64,000 nucleotides of DNA from assembly GCF_022271435.1 (NCBI RefSeq), contig NZ_JAFIQY010000007.1, positions 186,001-250,000 on the forward strand, read 5' to 3'. A program made the translations under genes and the position numbers. Positions within the stretch are counted from its first letter, which is position 1, and every line of letters begins with the position of its first letter. The notes beneath the pieces were generated by a model, which was given only the letters and a program-made list of their open reading frames with translations, was not told the DNA's origin and did not search any database. This document shows positions 8,673 through 18,134 of the stretch, one piece after another. The DNA is from Streptomyces monomycini (lineage in GTDB: Bacteria > Actinomycetota > Actinomycetes > Streptomycetales > Streptomycetaceae).

Positions 8673-9105
8673 CATTCAGGCGGGCGTTCGGTGAACCCTG
8701 GCTTCGGGTGGGCCACGGCGTCCTGGACCCAGCCGAGGGTGGCGAGGACGTTGACCTCCGGCACTTCGCGGGCGGCATCGAGTCCAGGCCGACGACAGGG
8801 CCGTACGCCGGTTGGATGCCCGCGTTGTTCCCGAGGACGTCCAGCCCGCCGAATCGCGTGCGAGGGTGTCGAAGATCTCGCGGCGGTGCTGGGATTCGTC
8901 CGCGCGTCGGCGACGGTGATGACGCTGCCCCGGAGGAAGGAAGCCGCGGCATCCTCAAGCGGCCCGGCCTTGCGCGCTGTGATGCACACGCGCGCCCCTG
9001 CGGCGACAAGCTGTCCTCGACGGCAAGACCGATGCCCCGGCTCGCTCGGGTCATGACGGCGACACGGTCTGAGCAACGGCCCTGGTCGGTGGGGTTCTCG
9101 CTCAT
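8673..9105 (-). pseudogene. Short-chain dehydrogenase/reductase remnant
   Basis: A normal-looking start at 9105 (MSENPTDQ) leads into a degraded TGxxxGIG cofactor motif (MTRASRGIG). The SDR text then jumps between frames: GARVCITARKAGPLEDAAAS in one frame, FGGLDVLGNNAGIQ (the NNAG motif) in another, and PEVNVLATLGWVQDAVAH in a third. The catalytic YxxxK part is absent. Several frameshifts and a C-terminal truncation make it non-functional. Confidence 0.8.
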
Positions 9106-9114
9106 GGATCAGTC

Positions 9115-10788
9115 CTACGAGGGGGAAACCGGCCCGGGGCCGTCGAGGCCGCGGAGCTCGGCGCGCCGGATCTTGCCGCTCTGGGTCTTGGGCAGGCCGG
9201 CGAGGAAATGGACCGAGCGGGGACACTTGTAGGCGGCCAGCCGGTCGCGGGAGAAAGCGATCAACTCTTCCGCCGTGGCGCTCAGACCCGCCTTGAGCGA
9301 GACGTAGGCGACGACGGTCTCGCCGCGGTAGGCATCCGGCTGTCCGATGACCGCGGCTTCCAGCACCGACGGGTGCTCGTACAGGACGTCCTCGACCTCG
9401 CGCGGCCAGACCTTGTACCCGGACACGTTGATCTGGTCCTTGAGCCGGTCCACCAGGTAGACCCAGCCCTGCTCGTCGATGACGGCGACGTCACCGGTAC
9501 GGAGCCGGCCCTCCGGCATCGTCCGGCGGGTGGCCTCGGGCTTGTCCCAGTAACCGGGCACCACCTGCGGCCCGCTCAATTCGAGTTCGCCCTGCTCCCC
9601 GCTCGGCACCGGGTTGCCGTGCGGGTCCACGACGCGCGCGGTGAGGTGCGGCAGGGGCTTGCCGATGGAGAGCGTGCCGCTCGGCAGGTGGACGGGCGCC
9701 CTGTCTCCCGGAGGCACGGCGATGACGGCGGACGTCGTCTCGGTCATCCCGTAACCGTTGTGGAGGTAGACGCCGAACCGCTTCAGGAACCGCTCGACGG
9801 TGGCCGGCGGGATCGGCGCGCCGCCGGAGTACAGGGCCTTCACCGACGCGAAGTGTTCCGGTCCGGCCTGCGGCAGCTCGTAGACCGCGTTGTACGCCGT
9901 GATGGAGCCGATCGTGTAGGTCACCCCGTGCTCGGCGAAGGCCTCCAGGGCGACCTCGGGGTGGAACCGGCCCGCCAGGACGAGCGTGGTGTCGGTGAGC
10001 AGGGAGATCGTCGCGTTGACCACCGCTCCGGTGATGTGGAACAGCGGGGCCATGGCGAGCACGACGTCCCCGTCGCTCAGACCCGTCCACGGCGCGCAGG
10101 TCGCCACTACGCTCAGGACGTTGCCGTGGGTGTTCATGGCTCCCTTCGGCGGTCCCGTCGTTCCCGAGGTGTACGTCAGGAACGCGACGTCGTCGCGGGT
10201 CAGCTCCACGGGTAAGGGGCTGCGGCCCTCGAACTCACCGATCAGGGCCACCAGGTCGCCGTCCGGCGCCGGGGCGTAGCGTTGCGTCGTCGCGAAAACC
10301 CGCGGATCGTTCCTTGTCTGGTAATCCAGCGCCGATGTGCTGATCAGCCATCGCACCGTGCTTCCCGCCAGCGTGCCGAGGGTCTCGTGGACGTCCGCGT
10401 CCGCACAGACGACCCCGACCGCCCCGGAGTCCTCGATGATCCTGCGCAGCTCCTGGCGCCGGTACATCGGGTTGAGCCCCAGTGCCGTGGCCCCCAGCTT
10501 CCACAGGGCCAGCAACACCAGCGCGTACTGCGGAACGTTCTGCAGGTACACCCCGACGCGATCACCCCGGCCGGTGCCGCGGGCCTCGAACGCGGCGGCC
10601 AGAGCGTCCGACGCGGCGTCCACCTCCCGCGCGGACAGAGCACCGTCGAAGAAACGGAGCGCCGTTCCCTCCGGATTCTTCGCCACGCGCGCCTTCCAGG
10701 CGGCCACGAGCGAGGCGGGAACCGCATCCGCCCCCGTACCTAACCCGTCGAGAAACGTGTCCCGCCGTCGGCCCTCATTCACTGTCAT
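9115..10788 (-). CDS. AMP-dependent acyl-CoA synthetase/ligase
   Basis: A 557-aa ANL-superfamily ligase activating a carboxylic acid to its acyl-CoA through an acyl-adenylate. Core motifs are the P-loop YTSGTTGPPKGA (about residue 195), NGYGMTET, the hinge region TGDVAVIDEQGW, and the C-terminal catalytic lysine context KTQSGKIRR. The start at 10788 has an AAGGAC site and overlaps the stop of the ligase remnant upstream in an ATGA arrangement. It probably channels the acid produced by the aldehyde dehydrogenase or esterase steps into CoA metabolism. Confidence 0.92.
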   Translation of the reverse strand: MTVNEGRRRDTFLDGLGTGADAVPASLVAAWKARVAKNPEGTALRFFDGALSAREVDAASDALAAAFEARGTGRGDRVGVYLQNVPQYALVLLALWKLGATALGLNPMYRRQELRRIIEDSGAVGVVCADADVHETLGTLAGSTVRWLISTSALDYQTRNDPRVFATTQRYAPAPDGDLVALIGEFEGRSPLPVELTRDDVAFLTYTSGTTGPPKGAMNTHGNVLSVVATCAPWTGLSDGDVVLAMAPLFHITGAVVNATISLLTDTTLVLAGRFHPEVALEAFAEHGVTYTIGSITAYNAVYELPQAGPEHFASVKALYSGGAPIPPATVERFLKRFGVYLHNGYGMTETTSAVIAVPPGDRAPVHLPSGTLSIGKPLPHLTARVVDPHGNPVPSGEQGELELSGPQVVPGYWDKPEATRRTMPEGRLRTGDVAVIDEQGWVYLVDRLKDQINVSGYKVWPREVEDVLYEHPSVLEAAVIGQPDAYRGETVVAYVSLKAGLSATAEELIAFSRDRLAAYKCPRSVHFLAGLPKTQSGKIRRAELRGLDGPGPVSPS

Positions 10789-11215
10789 CCGCCGTCCTTC
10801 CCACCCATGTCCATGCGCTTGGCCAGGACCTGGACGCCCAGTCGCTCCCTGACCTGCTTGCTGAGCTCCGCGGGGAGCGAGGCACCGCCGGAGACACCGA
10901 CGCGCAGGTTCTTCGCGATCCTTTCGACGTCGACGTCAGGAAGAAGTGCTCGCAGCCCGGGGCCTCGCTGAATCCGGCGTGTCCCTCCGCACCCATCGGC
11001 AGACCCGCGTCACCCTCGAAGCAGAAGTACGCCTTCGCCTCCGAGCCGGCGAGGTGGTAGGCGGCCTCCCGGCCCTTGAGCAGGATGTTGAGCGGTACGA
11101 CGACGGCGCCGGCCTCGGCCTGGGCGTAGGTGAGACGCGTCGTGCCGAGGACGACGGCGTCCCGGACCGGGTGCGTGCGGGCGGAGTCCTCGAGCAGGAC
11201 CGAAAGGTTCAGCAT
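10785..11215 (-). pseudogene. Acyl-CoA ligase remnant with internal deletions
   Basis: It starts like a fatty-acyl-CoA ligase (MLNLSVLLEDSARTHP, then TRLTYAQAEA) but jumps directly to GAVVVPLNILLKGREAAYHL, which in full-length relatives lies dozens of residues later. After LPMGAEGHAGFSEAPGCEHF the frame changes, and the remainder reads RIAKNLRVGVSGGASLPAEL, a segment normally much nearer the middle of the protein, then ends at KRMDMGGKDGG. Two deletions and a frameshift have removed the P-loop and C-terminal domain. Confidence 0.8.
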
Positions 11216-11315
11216 GGTGTCTTCCGGGAAGGTGGGCCGGGCCAGACCGCGGGGGAACAGAACACGCGGCCTGACCCGGGGCGGGTGGGGGGTTACACGT
11301 GGTTGGGTGCGGACG

Positions 11316-12572
11316 TCACCACTGCCGCAGCAGCCGGTCGAGGGCCTCGGCCGTCGCCTCGATGTCAACGCTGGTGTGCGCCGTGCTGATGAAGACCTTG
11401 CCGGACGGCATGAACAGAAAGCCTTGGCGCAGCATCCCTTCGAGAATCATGGTCCAGAGCCCGCTGGTCCCGTGGAGCCCGGTACTCCCGCCGGCAGGGA
11501 CGTACTGGAGGAGCGAGCCGACCCGGTTGAAGCGGCCGAAGTGAGCAGATGAACCAAGAGCGGCGCCGACGCGAGCTTCGAACTCGGACGAGGTCCGTTC
11601 GAGCAGCTCGTAGACCGCGGGATCGGCCAGGACGCGCATCGTCGCCGCGACGGCCGCCAGTGCGACCGGGTTGGCGTTGAAGGTTCCGGCGTGCACGACG
11701 CCGGCCGTCACCTGATCCACCAGTTCGGCCCGGCCGACGACGGCGCTCTGGGTGAAACCGCCGGCCATCGCCTTCCCGAAGACCGACAGGTCGGGCAGCA
11801 CGCCGTACTTCTCGGCCGCCCCGCCCCGTGCGATCCGGAACCCGACGATCACCTCGTCGAAGACGAGGACGACGCCGTGCCGGTCGCAGAGGGTTCGCAG
11901 CGTCGACAGGAACTGTGGCGCGGGTGCTTCGACGCCGGCGTTGCTCATTACCGGGTCGACGAGCACGGCCGCGATGTCGCGCTCGACGGACTCGCTCAGC
12001 AGGCGCTCGGCCAGCTGTACGTCGTTGAAGCGCGCCACGACCAGGTCGTCCAGCACGCTGGCCGACTGCCCCGGTCCGCCGGGGGCCGCGGGACGATCGC
12101 AGTCGTCCTCGGACATTCCGGCATACACGGTGTCATGCCAACCGTGGTAGCTCTTGGCGAACTTGAGGACACGGCGCCGCCCGGTGGCGGCTCGCGCGAG
12201 GCGCAGCGCCACCTGCACGGCTTCGGTCCCCGTGTTGCTCCACAGCAGGCGCTCGCCGTGCGGCACGGCCTCCAGGACCGCTTCCGCCGCGAGGTACTCG
12301 AGCGGGTGGCCAGTGCCGACGACCTGCATCTTCGTCGTGACCTCGGACACCGCGGACACCACGCGCGGGTCACCGTGACCGAGGACGAGGGGGCCCCAGG
12401 CCATCACGTAGTCGACGTACCGGTCGCCGTCCAGGTCCCAGACGTACGCGCCCCGCGCCTCCCGCACGAAGAGCGGGTGGGGAGGCATCGCGGCGCGCAG
12501 GCCCGATCCCACACCCCCGCCGACGCTGCGGCGAGCTCGCTCGAAGGCCGAACGTGATGATTCCAGGGCCAT
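11316..12572 (-). CDS. Class III aminotransferase, glutamate-1-semialdehyde aminomutase-like
   Basis: A 418-aa PLP enzyme related to glutamate-1-semialdehyde 2,1-aminomutase and omega-aminotransferases. Motifs include SNTGTEAVQVALRLARA (phosphate-binding), SYHGWHD, FDEVIVGFR (Asp to the PLP ring nitrogen) and the Schiff-base lysine in SVFGKAMAGG. The start at 12572 (MALESSR) is chosen over the longer frame because the upstream residues look like non-coding translation. It sits between dehydrogenase and ligase genes, so a catabolic or tailoring transamination is more likely than a role in heme synthesis. Confidence 0.88.
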   Translation of the reverse strand: MALESSRSAFERARRSVGGGVGSGLRAAMPPHPLFVREARGAYVWDLDGDRYVDYVMAWGPLVLGHGDPRVVSAVSEVTTKMQVVGTGHPLEYLAAEAVLEAVPHGERLLWSNTGTEAVQVALRLARAATGRRRVLKFAKSYHGWHDTVYAGMSEDDCDRPAAPGGPGQSASVLDDLVVARFNDVQLAERLLSESVERDIAAVLVDPVMSNAGVEAPAPQFLSTLRTLCDRHGVVLVFDEVIVGFRIARGGAAEKYGVLPDLSVFGKAMAGGFTQSAVVGRAELVDQVTAGVVHAGTFNANPVALAAVAATMRVLADPAVYELLERTSSEFEARVGAALGSSAHFGRFNRVGSLLQYVPAGGSTGLHGTSGLWTMILEGMLRQGFLFMPSGKVFISTAHTSVDIEATAEALDRLLRQW

Positions 12573-12589
12573 GGGATCGCCCCTGCCTT

Positions 12590-13705
12590 TCAGTAGGTGA
12601 TCACCGAGCGGATACCGATGCCGCGCTTCATCTGGTCGAACGCCTCGTTGATGTCCTGAAGACCGATCACGCTCGTCACCAGGGAGTCGAGATCGATGCG
12701 GTGGTTCATGTAGTGGTCGATCAGCAGCGGGAAGTCGGAAGCCGGCTTGCTCGATCCGTAGTTCGAGCCGATGAGCGACAGTTCCTGGTCGGACATGACG
12801 AGCGGGTCGATGGAGATCCTCATGCCGTCCGCCACCTGCCCGGCGACCACGGCCGTGCCGCCTCGGGCCAGGACTTCGTAGGCCGACTCGATGGTGTGAG
12901 GCAGCCCGATGGCCTCGATGGCGATCTCCACACCGCATCCGTCGGTGAGCTGGTACACCCTGTCTGCGACATCCTCGCGGCCGTTGTTGATCAGATCGGT
13001 CGCGCCGAAGACACGTGCCTGCTTGAGCTTCTCATCGGAGACGTCCGCGGCGATGATCTTCCGCGCGCCGGCGAGCCGAGCCCCCTGAATCGCGTTCAGG
13101 CCGACGCCGCCGCAGCCGAGGACCAGCACGGTGTCGCTCGGACACACCTTGGCGGTGTTGACGGCCGCGCCGACGCCGGTCGTGACGGCGCATCCCACCA
13201 GAGCTGACTGTTCGAACGGTGCGTCGTCGCGGATGGCGATCGCGCCCGACTCGGGCACGAGAGTGTACTGGCCGAATGTTCCGAGGCCCGCGAAGCTGTA
13301 CACGTCGCCCCCGACGGCGGACGTGATCCGAGGCCGGCCGTCGAACGACAGATGGTTCGCCGAGTGCTGGCTGACCATGTCACAGAGGACGGGCCTGCCA
13401 CTGATGCAATAGCGGCAGCGGCGACACGAAGGCGTCCAGGACAGCACGACGTGATCGCCCTTCTTCAGCGTCGTGACACCTTCGCCGACATTCTCGACGA
13501 TCCCGGAGCCTTCATGGCCGAGAATCATCGGCGAAGGCACCTCCCATTCGCCCACGAGCACATGGAGGTCGCTGTGGCACACCCCGCTCGCTTTGAGCCG
13601 CACGAGCACCTCACCGGGCGGAGGCGTCGAGGGAAGAGTCACTCTTTCGACGGTCAGCGGTTCGTTCGGCGTTCTGAAGACAGCGGCGTCGAATTCGATG
13701 GTCAT
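12590..13705 (-). CDS. Zn-dependent alcohol dehydrogenase, class III-like
   Basis: A 371-aa medium-chain dehydrogenase. Catalytic zinc ligands appear in GVCHSDLH and GHEGSG, the structural-zinc cysteines in CRRCRYCISGRPVLC, and the cofactor motif is GCGGVGLNAIQGARLAGA. The start at 13705 has AGAGGA 9 bases upstream. It is one of three Zn-ADH genes or remnants here (others at 1970 and 21294). It sits next to an aldehyde dehydrogenase, which suggests stepwise alcohol to aldehyde to acid oxidation. Confidence 0.92.
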   Translation of the reverse strand: MTIEFDAAVFRTPNEPLTVERVTLPSTPPPGEVLVRLKASGVCHSDLHVLVGEWEVPSPMILGHEGSGIVENVGEGVTTLKKGDHVVLSWTPSCRRCRYCISGRPVLCDMVSQHSANHLSFDGRPRITSAVGGDVYSFAGLGTFGQYTLVPESGAIAIRDDAPFEQSALVGCAVTTGVGAAVNTAKVCPSDTVLVLGCGGVGLNAIQGARLAGARKIIAADVSDEKLKQARVFGATDLINNGREDVADRVYQLTDGCGVEIAIEAIGLPHTIESAYEVLARGGTAVVAGQVADGMRISIDPLVMSDQELSLIGSNYGSSKPASDFPLLIDHYMNHRIDLDSLVTSVIGLQDINEAFDQMKRGIGIRSVITY

Positions 13706-13734
13706 GAGAGCTTTTCCTCTGTGCGCTGTGGCGA

Positions 13735-15093
13735 TCACGTCCGAGCAGTGCGGATGAGCTTCTTGTTGGCGAACTCGTCGATTCCGGCCCGGCCCAGTTC
13801 GCGGCCGAAACCGGACCGCTTGACCCCGCCGAAAGGCAGTTCTGCGCCTTCGAGTCCGACACCGTTGATGAAGACCATGCCTGCGTCGATCTTGTCGGCG
13901 ACACGCAGCGCTTGCTCGGCGTCCGTCGTGAACACGTAGGAGCCCAGCCCGTACGGTGTTCCGTTCGCCAGGTCGACGGCCTCGTCCTCGGATCCGACTC
14001 GATGGACGATCGCGACGGGACCGAAGAATTCCTCGGCGGCCGACGGCGACGTCGGCGATACGCCCGTCAGAATGCCAGGCGGGAAGTACGCCCCTGCACG
14101 CTGTCCTGCGGAGACGAAGGACGCCCCGTCAGCGATGGCTCGCTCGACTTGTTCTTCCAGGCGTTCAGCGGCGGCAACCGAGGAGAGCGGCGCCAGGCCG
14201 TCGGCCATGGCGAGCACATTCTGGGTGAACTTGGCGAGGAAGACGTCATAGATGTCCTCGGCGACGATGATGCGCTTCCCGGCGTTGCACGCCTGTCCGG
14301 TGTTCTCGAATCGAGTCTCGGCCGCCGCCTGGGCCGTGGCGTCGAGGTCGTGGGCCGACAGCACGATGAAGGGGTCCGAGCCGCCCAGTTCGAGCACCAC
14401 CTTCTTGAGGCTGCGCCCGGCCTGTTCGGCGATCTCTGCGCCGGCCCGCTCCGAACCGGTGAAGGAGACGCCTTGCACTCTGGAGTCCGCGATGGCGAGA
14501 GAGATCTGCTCGTTGGTGGCATAGACATTGACATAGCAGTCATGGGGGCAGCCCGCGTCCGTGAACAACTGCTGGAGAGCCGCGGAAGACTCCGGACACT
14601 GCGGTGCGTGCTTGAGCACGATGGTGTTGCCCAGCGCCAGATTGGGTGCGGCGAATCGGGCCACTTGGTAATAAGGGTAGTTCCAGGGCATGATCCCCAG
14701 CAGTACGCCGATCGGCTGGCGACGGATGAATGCGGTGCCCTCTCCCTCGAAAAGCCCGATCGGCTCGTCGGTGAGGAACTCGTACGCGTTCTCGGCGTAG
14801 TACCTGTAGATGGAAGCGCTGAACTCGACCTCCGCGATGGCCTCCTCCACCGGCTTGCCCATCTCCCGGTGGATGATCCCGGCAAGGTGCCCGCTGCGCT
14901 CGCTGTGCAGGGTGGCGACGGTGTTCAACAACTGGGCGCGCTGAGCCACGGAGGTCCGCCTCGACCATTGCGCGTAAGCCCTCGACGCCGCGTCGAGCGC
15001 TCCGTGAACAACCTCGTCCGTCGCGGTGGGGTACTCCTTGACCAACTCGCCGCTGGCCGGGTCCACCACCGCGTACACGTGCCTGTTCGCCAT
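13735..15093 (-). CDS. NAD(P)-dependent aldehyde dehydrogenase (succinate-semialdehyde type)
   Basis: A 452-aa ALDH oxidising an aldehyde to its acid. It has MPWNYPYYQV, the cofactor segment SFTGSERAG, the catalytic Glu in LELGGSDPF and the catalytic Cys in NTGQACNAGKR. Sequence and length place it near succinate-semialdehyde dehydrogenases such as GabD/Sad. The start at 15093 has a GAGGGAGG site. It is a natural partner for the amine oxidases upstream, whose products are aldehydes. Confidence 0.92.
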   Translation of the reverse strand: MANRHVYAVVDPASGELVKEYPTATDEVVHGALDAASRAYAQWSRRTSVAQRAQLLNTVATLHSERSGHLAGIIHREMGKPVEEAIAEVEFSASIYRYYAENAYEFLTDEPIGLFEGEGTAFIRRQPIGVLLGIMPWNYPYYQVARFAAPNLALGNTIVLKHAPQCPESSAALQQLFTDAGCPHDCYVNVYATNEQISLAIADSRVQGVSFTGSERAGAEIAEQAGRSLKKVVLELGGSDPFIVLSAHDLDATAQAAAETRFENTGQACNAGKRIIVAEDIYDVFLAKFTQNVLAMADGLAPLSSVAAAERLEEQVERAIADGASFVSAGQRAGAYFPPGILTGVSPTSPSAAEEFFGPVAIVHRVGSEDEAVDLANGTPYGLGSYVFTTDAEQALRVADKIDAGMVFINGVGLEGAELPFGGVKRSGFGRELGRAGIDEFANKKLIRTART

Positions 15094-15119
15094 ACTGCCT
15101 CCCTCTTCGTGTTCGGGGT

Positions 15120-15824
15120 TCATGCGATGGCCGCTGTGGCGTGAGCCGGGTTCGCATCCACGGCCGCGTCGTGATCGTGCAGCGCGCGATAGGCACGGAA
15201 GTAGACGAATCCCTGGGTGCCCCACGTCGCCAGCGCGGCGGTGTAGAAGACCGTGCGGTTCGCGTCGTCGAACGGCAGGGGGAAGAAGTCGTAGGTCAAC
15301 GCGATGGCGGTCCCGGCGGCGGTGACCAGTCCCGTCCAGATCGCCGGCCACCTCGCGCCCGCGTCCCAGAGCCGCTTGGCGAAGTACCCGACGAAGACCG
15401 CCGTGAGGAGATTGACGACGACGTAGAACAAGGCGACCGAGAACGCGGCGCGGTCGGTGTGGAGATCCGCGCCGTGGAAGGGCCGGAGGAACAGGCCGGC
15501 CACGATCGCAACTCCGAACACGCCGATGTCGACGCCGAGGCTCGGCTTGTGGCGATGGGTGACCTGCATCAGGCCCAGGATCAGGATGAGCGTGATGCCG
15601 ACCGACCTGGAGAACGCGTCGAAGAAGTACGCCACGTCGTACAGGAGGCTGCCGCTGTCGGCTCCGAGCAGCGACCAGAGCAGGAAGTTGCTGCCCGACG
15701 TCGCGACGACCATCCACTCAAGACCGAGGAGGTAGTTGCCGTACCGGCGGATGAACCTCCAGCCGTAGAAGTAGCCGGCGCAGACCATCCACAGATCGGC
15801 CAGCAAGAACAGCGCTTCCTTCAT
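15120..15824 (-). CDS. Polytopic membrane protein, about seven TM helices
   Basis: A 234-aa integral membrane protein with no signal peptide and roughly seven hydrophobic helices (starting at residues ~5, 28, 57, 90, 115, 145 and 180). I do not recognise the family. Its ATG overlaps the amine oxidase B stop (ATGA), so the two are translationally coupled. It may move substrate or product across the membrane, but that rests only on context. Confidence 0.75.
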   Translation of the reverse strand: MKEALFLLADLWMVCAGYFYGWRFIRRYGNYLLGLEWMVVATSGSNFLLWSLLGADSGSLLYDVAYFFDAFSRSVGITLILILGLMQVTHRHKPSLGVDIGVFGVAIVAGLFLRPFHGADLHTDRAAFSVALFYVVVNLLTAVFVGYFAKRLWDAGARWPAIWTGLVTAAGTAIALTYDFFPLPFDDANRTVFYTAALATWGTQGFVYFRAYRALHDHDAAVDANPAHATAAIA

Positions 15825-17215
15825 CGCAACGCCCCCTCTCGGACGTCGTGGGGCAGGAGGGTGACGATGTTCTCGGCGGTGCGCCGGCCCGTCAGGACCG
15901 CGCCGTTCATGGTGCCGGCCCATTCGCCGGCGGTTTCGCTGCCCGCCCGGTGGACGCGTCCGTGGGGCTCGCTCAGCGCCTTGCCGAAGCTCACGGTCGC
16001 GTAGGGGGCGACAGCGGGACTGGGGCCGCCCGGGGCGAAGGGCTCGGCTCCCCAGCAGTGGTCCACGTAGTCGATCGGGGTGCGGGCCTGCGGGCCGTAG
16101 AGGTCGGCGAGCTGCCGGCTGACCCGGTCGCGTCGGGTCGCGGGGCTGAAGCCCTCGAAGACGCGCGGATCGCAGAAGGCCATCAGGACGCCCGGTCCGC
16201 TGTGGGCGGGTGACACGTCGAAGGTGATGAACAGGGTTCCGGTGTCGGTCACCGCCTCACCGGAGCATCCGTCGGCCCGCCAGAACGGCTTCTCGTAGGC
16301 CACGAAAGCCTTGCTCAGCACGCCCATGCGCCAGGTTCGCGTGAGCCCTTCGGCCCGCTCGGGCAGAGCGGGATCGAACTCGATGGCGGCGCGGTGCGCC
16401 GGCGAGGCCGTGACGATCGCGTACCTGGCGTGGATCACGCCGGAGTTGGTGCGGACGGTGACGCCGTCCTCGTCCTGCGTGATACGGCGCACCGGTGTCT
16501 CCAGACGCACGCGGTCGCCGAGCCGCTCCGCCACCCGCAGGGCGATCTCCTGAGTGGTTTCGACGAACCGGTCCTGCTGCTGACCGCCCTCGACGTCCAG
16601 CATGTGATCGAGCCCGCCCGCCGAACGGAGGCAGCGCAGCGCGTGCAGCAGGGAGACGTCTCCCGGAGCGCAGCCCCACTGCACCTTGCTGACGACGGTC
16701 ATCAGCGCACGGGTGCTGGGCAGCGCGTGCTTCCGGTCGAGCCACTCGCCGAACGAGATGGCGTCCAGCCGGTCGGCCCCGGGCGACTCCCACGCGGCGT
16801 CCACGTCGATGGTCGCGACCAGCTTGTTCACCGCCATCTGCATGCGGGCCATGTCCATCAGGACGGTGGGGGAGACCTTGGGGATGGTGCCGCTGTAGGT
16901 GCGGCGCCGACCTGCCATCCACAGCACGTTGCGACCCTGGTCGAACTGGTCGGTCGTGGTACACCCCACTCGGCTCGCGAGGTTCCGGACGGCAGTGTGG
17001 CGTCGTGCCACCCACGTTGCTCCGAGGTCGACCTTCACGCCTGCCACCTCGCCGGAGAGCGATCGGCCCCCGACCCGGTCGCGGCCTTCCACGACCAGGA
17101 CGGACCGCCCCGTACTCACCAGTCGCTCGGCAGCGCTCAGGCCGGCGAAGCCGGCGCCGACGACCGCGACGTCGACCGTGGTGTCCTCGGAGCCGGGCTC
17201 AGGAGATTCGGACAT
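15821..17215 (-). CDS. Flavin monoamine oxidase, paralogue B
   Basis: A 464-aa FAD amine oxidase. The N-terminal dinucleotide motif (VAVVGAGFAGLSAAE) precedes EGRDRVGGRS and DLGATWVARRH, and the C-terminal flavin-site segment is GSETAGEWAGTMNGAVLTG. It oxidises an amine to an aldehyde, ammonia and H2O2. The start at 17215 has a GGAGGA site; the in-frame ATG five codons upstream lies too near that site. Its 5' end overlaps the hydrolase by 17 bases and its 3' end couples to the membrane protein. It is complete and closely similar to the truncated paralogue at 1-1363. Confidence 0.92.
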   Translation of the reverse strand: MSESPEPGSEDTTVDVAVVGAGFAGLSAAERLVSTGRSVLVVEGRDRVGGRSLSGEVAGVKVDLGATWVARRHTAVRNLASRVGCTTTDQFDQGRNVLWMAGRRRTYSGTIPKVSPTVLMDMARMQMAVNKLVATIDVDAAWESPGADRLDAISFGEWLDRKHALPSTRALMTVVSKVQWGCAPGDVSLLHALRCLRSAGGLDHMLDVEGGQQQDRFVETTQEIALRVAERLGDRVRLETPVRRITQDEDGVTVRTNSGVIHARYAIVTASPAHRAAIEFDPALPERAEGLTRTWRMGVLSKAFVAYEKPFWRADGCSGEAVTDTGTLFITFDVSPAHSGPGVLMAFCDPRVFEGFSPATRRDRVSRQLADLYGPQARTPIDYVDHCWGAEPFAPGGPSPAVAPYATVSFGKALSEPHGRVHRAGSETAGEWAGTMNGAVLTGRRTAENIVTLLPHDVREGALR

Positions 17216-18134
17216 GGTTTCCTCCTTCACCCACGCGGTTCGCGTGCTGCGAGACGTATGTCGTGACGGGGCCGACGAGGGCCTCGGGAAGGTGATGGCC
17301 CATGCCCGGGATGACCACGTGCTGCGCCGAACGGATCGCCCGGACGGTCGCGGCGCCGCCGCTCGGGTCGATCAGCAGGTCCCGGTCGCCGTTGATGACC
17401 AGCGTCGGGGCTGTGACCCCGCTCAGCTGGGCCGTCCGGTCCCCGGAGCGCTGGATCGCCTGGATCTGGCGCGCCGTGCCGGCCGCCGGATCACCGGCGT
17501 TGCGGTCCCATCCACGAGCTGCGATGGCCGCCTCGGCCGCGTCATCGATGGGATGTCCCACTCCCGCGATGTGCCGGGTGAGCCGCAGGTGAGCACGGAC
17601 CGCTGCGGTTCTGCTCCTCGCCGGCGGGGCGGCGAGGAGCAGAACCGTCGACAGAGCCGGCTGGCCCACCTTGCGTGCCCCGGTGGTGGAGTAGACGGAG
17701 GTCAAGGACAGAACCCGCTCAGGCGCTGTGGCCGCGATCGTCTGCGCGATCATTCCGCCCATCGACCGTCCGACCAGGTGAACCCGCGAGATCCCGAGAT
17801 GGTCGAGTACGCCGATGCCGTCCTGGGCCATGTCGGCCAGCGCGTACGCATCGCCGCGCGGACGTGCGGCGATCCGACGCCAGAGTCCGGGAGGAGAAGC
17901 GGCGACGAACGTCGACTGGCCGGCATCGCGGTTGTCGATCGCGACGACCCGAAAGCCGCGGGTGACGAGTGAGCCGACGAACGAGTCCGTCCAGAAGGTG
18001 AGGTCTTCGCCCAGTCCCGCGACGAGCAGCATCGCGGGGTCGGCCTTGTCGCCGTGGTCCCGGAAGCAGATCCTGATCCCGGAGGGCAGGGTCGCGTACT
18101 GGTCGACGCCCTCGGCGCCGTTCGTCTCAGGCAT
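17199..18134 (-). CDS. Alpha/beta hydrolase
   Basis: A 311-aa alpha/beta-hydrolase fold protein. The nucleophile elbow is GRSMGG (Ser about residue 120), the oxyanion segment is LLVAGLGEDLTFW, the acid candidate is in NGDRDLLID and the catalytic His in GMGHHLPEAL. The start at 18134 overlaps the monooxygenase stop by 8 bases, giving tight coupling; GTG/ATG alternatives slightly upstream lack spacing. Directly following a Baeyer-Villiger-type enzyme, it is well placed to open the lactone or ester product. Its C-terminal tail also survives as a remnant at 1347-1450. Confidence 0.88.
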   Translation of the reverse strand: MPETNGAEGVDQYATLPSGIRICFRDHGDKADPAMLLVAGLGEDLTFWTDSFVGSLVTRGFRVVAIDNRDAGQSTFVAASPPGLWRRIAARPRGDAYALADMAQDGIGVLDHLGISRVHLVGRSMGGMIAQTIAATAPERVLSLTSVYSTTGARKVGQPALSTVLLLAAPPARSRTAAVRAHLRLTRHIAGVGHPIDDAAEAAIAARGWDRNAGDPAAGTARQIQAIQRSGDRTAQLSGVTAPTLVINGDRDLLIDPSGGAATVRAIRSAQHVVIPGMGHHLPEALVGPVTTYVSQHANRVGEGGNHVRIS

